From positions 1 to 64,000 of the forward strand of contig NZ_CP040932.1 of NCBI RefSeq assembly GCF_006351965.1: a DNA stretch of 64,000 nt. Direction: 5' to 3'. Origin of the DNA: Oceanicola sp. D3. Lineage in GTDB: Bacteria; Pseudomonadota; Alphaproteobacteria; Rhodobacterales; Rhodobacteraceae. This document shows positions 61,458 to 64,000 of the stretch, one piece after another; position 1 is the first letter of the stretch; the number at the start of each line of letters is the position of its first letter. Under the pieces are notes generated by a model. The model saw only the letters and a program-made list of their open reading frames with translations, was not told the DNA's origin and searched no databases. The position numbers and the translations under genes are program-made.

Positions 61458-62941
61458 AGGAGCCCCAGATAACTGTCCCAAAGGTTGTTGCGGAGCAGCA
61501 GCCCCGGGTCGATCTCGCGTTTGCGCGCGGCAAACTCCTGCGCGCGCGGGTAGGCCACCATGAGTTGGTCGAGCGTGGCGTGCGGGCGGTAGGGCAAGTA
61601 ATAGGCCCCGCCGATGGCGTTGATACCGCCAATCAGGGCGCGGGTCATCCGGGCCATGTCGGCCTCGCCGCGCGCGGTCATTTCCTGGCTGAAGGACATG
61701 ACGGCGGCGATGCGCGGCACCCGGGCGTAGGAGAGCCAGCTTGTGCTGTCGGTATCCACGAAGCGCAGGGTGACATTGAGAAACTCCTGATAACTGGCCG
61801 GGATCACCTCGCGGCAGACCTGGAGAAAGTCGGAGAAGCGGTCGAAGGGCACGAAATACTCGTGGAGGATATCGGTGCGGCGCTCGTCGCGGTCATCCAG
61901 CGTCACGACCGGCTCGTTCATCAGCGCGTTGCGATTGGCGGCCCCGGCGAGCATCGGCGCGGCGCGGGATTCCGTCCACCAGCGCCAGCGCTTCATCCGC
62001 TCGTTGCCAAGCTGCCAGCGGTAGAGACGCGCGGCGGCCTTGGAGGTGAACCCAGAGGCGTATTCGGCAGGCGGAATCTCGTCACTTTCAGGGTCTTCGC
62101 TGTAGGTGATCAGCAGCGCCTCTTCCATGAAGCGGGCACGGCCCACGTTGAGGCGGCCATAGCCCATGGGGATTTGCGGGTTATCCACGGCGGCGCGGAA
62201 GGCGGGGGCGAAGGCCTCGACCTCCATCCGCGTGAAGCTAGGGATGAGGCGCTGGTTTGGCACCATGTCCACCACCATCTCGGTGATCAGACCCACAAGG
62301 CCATAGCCACCCATTGCCATGGCGAAAAGCTCGGCGTTCTCCGTGCGGCTGGCGGTGACAAGCTCGCCATCGGGCAGCACCATCTGCACCTCGCGCACGG
62401 TGGCGCCCATCGGGCCATAAGGCACCGGCCAGCCGTGGGCATTGACCGAGAAGGTGGCAGCGAGCCCGAAATCGGAGTTGGATTGCATGACGGCGGGGCC
62501 AAAACCCTGCGGATCAAGCGCGGCGATCACCTCGTACCAGCGGGCACCTGCGTGGGCACGGTAGGTGCTTGCGGCGGTGTCAAGCTCCACGAAGGGGTTG
62601 CGATAGCTGATCGCCGTGCCCTCGCGAGGGATTGCCTGCCCACCCATCGAGTGCCGTGCCGCGCCAAGGTTCACCGGGCGGCCCTCCGCCTGCGCCTCTT
62701 TCAGCTCGGCGCGCAACTTGGCCACTAGCGCCTCGCCCGGATCGTCGGTGAGGATGACATGCTTGGCCACCGGGGTTTCGCTGAGGCCGGAGGCGTCGTT
62801 CATCGTGTTCACGCGGCCCTCGGGCGCAAGCGAGCGGGTGCCTGCCAGCACCGGCACGTCGCTCTTCAACCACTTGGCCCCGGCCACTCCTGCCGCCGCC
62901 CCCGCGCCAAAAACCACGGCCCTGCGGCCCAACTTGCCCAT
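61454..62941 (-). CDS. FAD-binding lactone-oxidase-like protein, probable Tat substrate
   Basis: Flavoprotein of the FAD-linked oxidase (PCMH) superfamily, relatives of D-arabinono-1,4-lactone and L-gulonolactone oxidases. The start at 62941 follows GAGGG and gives 495 residues with a twin-arginine signal MGKLGRRAVVFGAGAAAG, so it is likely exported folded. The FAD domain has GAARHSMGGQAI and FGLAATFSVNAHGW; the C-terminus has ERRTDILHEYFVPFDRFSDF and a closing PGLLLRNNLWDSYL typical of ALO domains. Substrate unknown. First gene of a four-gene overlapping operon. Confidence 0.82.
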   Translation of the reverse strand: MGKLGRRAVVFGAGAAAGVAGAKWLKSDVPVLAGTRSLAPEGRVNTMNDASGLSETPVAKHVILTDDPGEALVAKLRAELKEAQAEGRPVNLGAARHSMGGQAIPREGTAISYRNPFVELDTAASTYRAHAGARWYEVIAALDPQGFGPAVMQSNSDFGLAATFSVNAHGWPVPYGPMGATVREVQMVLPDGELVTASRTENAELFAMAMGGYGLVGLITEMVVDMVPNQRLIPSFTRMEVEAFAPAFRAAVDNPQIPMGYGRLNVGRARFMEEALLITYSEDPESDEIPPAEYASGFTSKAAARLYRWQLGNERMKRWRWWTESRAAPMLAGAANRNALMNEPVVTLDDRDERRTDILHEYFVPFDRFSDFLQVCREVIPASYQEFLNVTLRFVDTDSTSWLSYARVPRIAAVMSFSQEMTARGEADMARMTRALIGGINAIGGAYYLPYRPHATLDQLMVAYPRAQEFAARKREIDPGLLLRNNLWDSYLGLL

Positions 62942-63030
62942 CACACACCCTCGCTTTTGCGCCATCTTGCCAATGGACGCCGCTCCGGAAAACGTAAAAA
63001 CTGAGCAGCGGGGATTGCAGGGAGACAACC

Positions 63031-63660
63031 GTGGCACAAAGGATTCTATGCTTTGGCGACAGCAACACCTTCGGCACACCGCCGATGGAGGCCCACGGCG
63101 GACATGCGCGCTTTGGCCCCGACACCCGCTGGCCCCGGGTCATGGCAGAGGCCATGGGCGGGGTTGAGCTGATCGAAGAAGGGCTGCCGGGGCGCACCAC
63201 CTGCCACGATGACCCGGTGATGGGCGCTTTCATGAACGCGGAGCCGGCCCTGCGAATTGCGCTGCGCAGCCATGCCCCGCTGGACCGACTGCTGATCATG
63301 TTGGGAACGAATGACCTCAAAGCCCGCTTTGCGCCCTCTGCCCGAAAGATCGCCGCCGGTCTTGCAGGACTGCTGGACATCGCGGCCAGCGCCCTCGAGG
63401 CGCCAAGAAGCCCCGGCCTGAAGATCACCCTGATCGCGCCGCCCGCGCCGATCGAGGCAGGGCTCTTCGCCGCGGAGTTTGCCGGGGCCGCCCGTATAAG
63501 GCCAGAGCTTGCTCCGGCCCTGAGGACCCTCGCAGCATCGCGTGGTCTGGATTTTTTTGACGCTGGGTCGCAAATATCGGTGAGCCCGGTGGACGGCATT
63601 CACATCGCGGCTTCCGACCATATTGCGCTTGGAAGGGCGCTGGCAGCACATCTCGGCTGA
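63031..63660 (+). CDS. SGNH/GDSL hydrolase
   Basis: Serine esterase or lipase-like hydrolase of 209 residues. The GTG at 63031 has a CAGGGAGAC site. Blocks are clear: ILCFGDSNTFGTPP (nucleophile Ser), GLPGRTTCHDDP, LIMLGTNDLKARF and the catalytic DGIHIAASDH. No signal peptide, so cytoplasmic. It is divergent from the FAD oxidase. Confidence 0.9.
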   Translation: MAQRILCFGDSNTFGTPPMEAHGGHARFGPDTRWPRVMAEAMGGVELIEEGLPGRTTCHDDPVMGAFMNAEPALRIALRSHAPLDRLLIMLGTNDLKARFAPSARKIAAGLAGLLDIAASALEAPRSPGLKITLIAPPAPIEAGLFAAEFAGAARIRPELAPALRTLAASRGLDFFDAGSQISVSPVDGIHIAASDHIALGRALAAHLG

Positions 63661-63918
63661 TTTCGCCGCGCCTACGCGCGCCGACCGGGGGCGCCTCGCT
63701 TCGCTCGGCGTGGCCTGCGTCTCATCCGCATTTTCTGCCTCACCGTCGCGAGGACTGACAGGGGTTACCAGAAGAGATTTTGGGCCTCCGGCGGGGAGTA
63801 TTTGGAGCAAGAAAATGAACAACTTGATTCAAATTGCCCGCACTTGCTCTCATTTTCTTGCCGTAAATACTCCCGGGGGTGTGGGGGCAGGCCCCCACTG
63901 TGCCGCCTGCTGCTCGCG
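63661..63918. repeat. Repeat-rich intergenic region with long inverted repeat
   Basis: Inverted arms 63793-63818 and 63850-63874 share GGGAGTATTT and CAAGAAAATGA with about 3 mismatches across 25 nt, and enclose a 31-nt loop. A perfect palindrome GTGGGGGC-AG-GCCCCCAC follows (63881-63898). Similar AT-rich and G-rich blocks recur in roseobacter genomes. It separates convergent genes and could end both. Confidence 0.75.
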
Positions 63919-64000
63919 CTACAGGTCGAATTCCGCGAAGACGGGGGCGTGGTCGGACGGTTTTTCCCAGCCGCGCACTGAGCGGAGGATGCGGCTGGAG
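63919..64000 (-). CDS. xth: Exodeoxyribonuclease III, C-terminal end (5' part outside window)
   Basis: Only the last 26 codons are visible: SSRILRSVRGWEKPSDHAP then VFAEFDL and stop. The block GWEKPSDHAPV carries the catalytic-His motif of the exonuclease III/AP endonuclease family, which repairs abasic sites. The rest lies past the right edge. Transcribed toward the GDSL hydrolase. Confidence 0.85.
   Translation of the reverse strand, partial: SSRILRSVRGWEKPSDHAPVFAEFDL

Noticed and set aside
1-64000. tRNA, rRNA, riboswitch or prophage genes
   Set aside because: I read the intergenic gaps for T-loop-like sequences and conserved RNA motifs and saw none; a covariance-model scan could still find a short RNA.

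Overview
The window is GC-rich, gene-dense chromosomal DNA from an alphaproteobacterium, most likely the Rhodobacteraceae/Roseobacteraceae group. This rests on gene content: FtsK next to LolA, the rsmB-heparinase-purH-lspA-DUF3035-M16-M16 block, a DUF1674/SDHAF4 protein, DUF5665, DUF389, RTX and Hint-domain secreted proteins, and intergenic repeats of the kind that litter roseobacter genomes. No rRNA, tRNA, insertion sequence, prophage, integrase or CRISPR array was recognised. Genus cannot be told from the sequence alone.

Layout. 0-7.5 kb: the C-terminal part of FtsK, LolA, a lytic transglycosylase-like lipoprotein, an AEC transporter, HspQ, a cytoplasmic gamma-glutamyltransferase and a STAS/anti-sigma-kinase pair. 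7.5-15.9 kb: an overlapping operon thiolase-fRMsr-GFA-RluA, a GST, an exported gamma-glutamyltransferase, a 1-Cys peroxiredoxin followed by a strong terminator, two cysteine-rich exported proteins and a PPP phosphatase. 16-25 kb: pnp, an HWE histidine kinase, a fatty-acid/sterol hydroxylase, rpsO, DUF5665, an RTX protein divergent from an acidic membrane protein, DUF1643 and truB. 25-34 kb (minus strand): a complementary M16 peptidase pair, a DUF3035 lipoprotein, lspA, purH, heparinase II/III and rsmB. 34-43.8 kb: SDHAF4, dapB, rbfA, DUF2233, mutL, rmuC, an SDR lacking the usual lysine, DUF3775, rhodanese, a small unknown, DUF389 and two small membrane-anchored proteins. 43.9-52 kb: a Hint/anchor-L exported protein, dapE, an overlapping ParD-ParE-GNAT-GNAT operon, rnr and an MltB-like transglycosylase. 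52-54 kb: three unrecognised genes of visibly lower GC. 53.8-58.7 kb: a cation antiporter, GlsB, an unknown protein, dapD, a LOG-family protein, Trm112 and a LON-domain protein. 58.8-64 kb: CnoX-like thioredoxin, a four-gene coupled operon built around a FAD lactone-oxidase-like protein, a GDSL hydrolase, and the 3' end of exodeoxyribonuclease III.

The genes mainly serve housekeeping: RNA maturation and decay (pnp, rnr, truB, rbfA, rpsO, rsmB, rluA), lysine/diaminopimelate synthesis (dapB, dapD, dapE in three places), cell envelope (lolA, lspA, transglycosylases, ftsK), DNA repair (mutL, rmuC, xth) and redox or thiol protection (Prx, fRMsr, GST, two GGTs). The least explained parts are the 52.1-53.75 kb unknown island, the FAD-oxidase/membrane operon at 59.7-62.9 kb, the ParDE-GNAT-GNAT operon, and three kinds of dispersed palindromic repeat: a 23-nt element in three copies, a 64-nt nested palindrome in two copies, and a large inverted repeat near the right end. 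No confident, wholly new defence or genetic system was identified.
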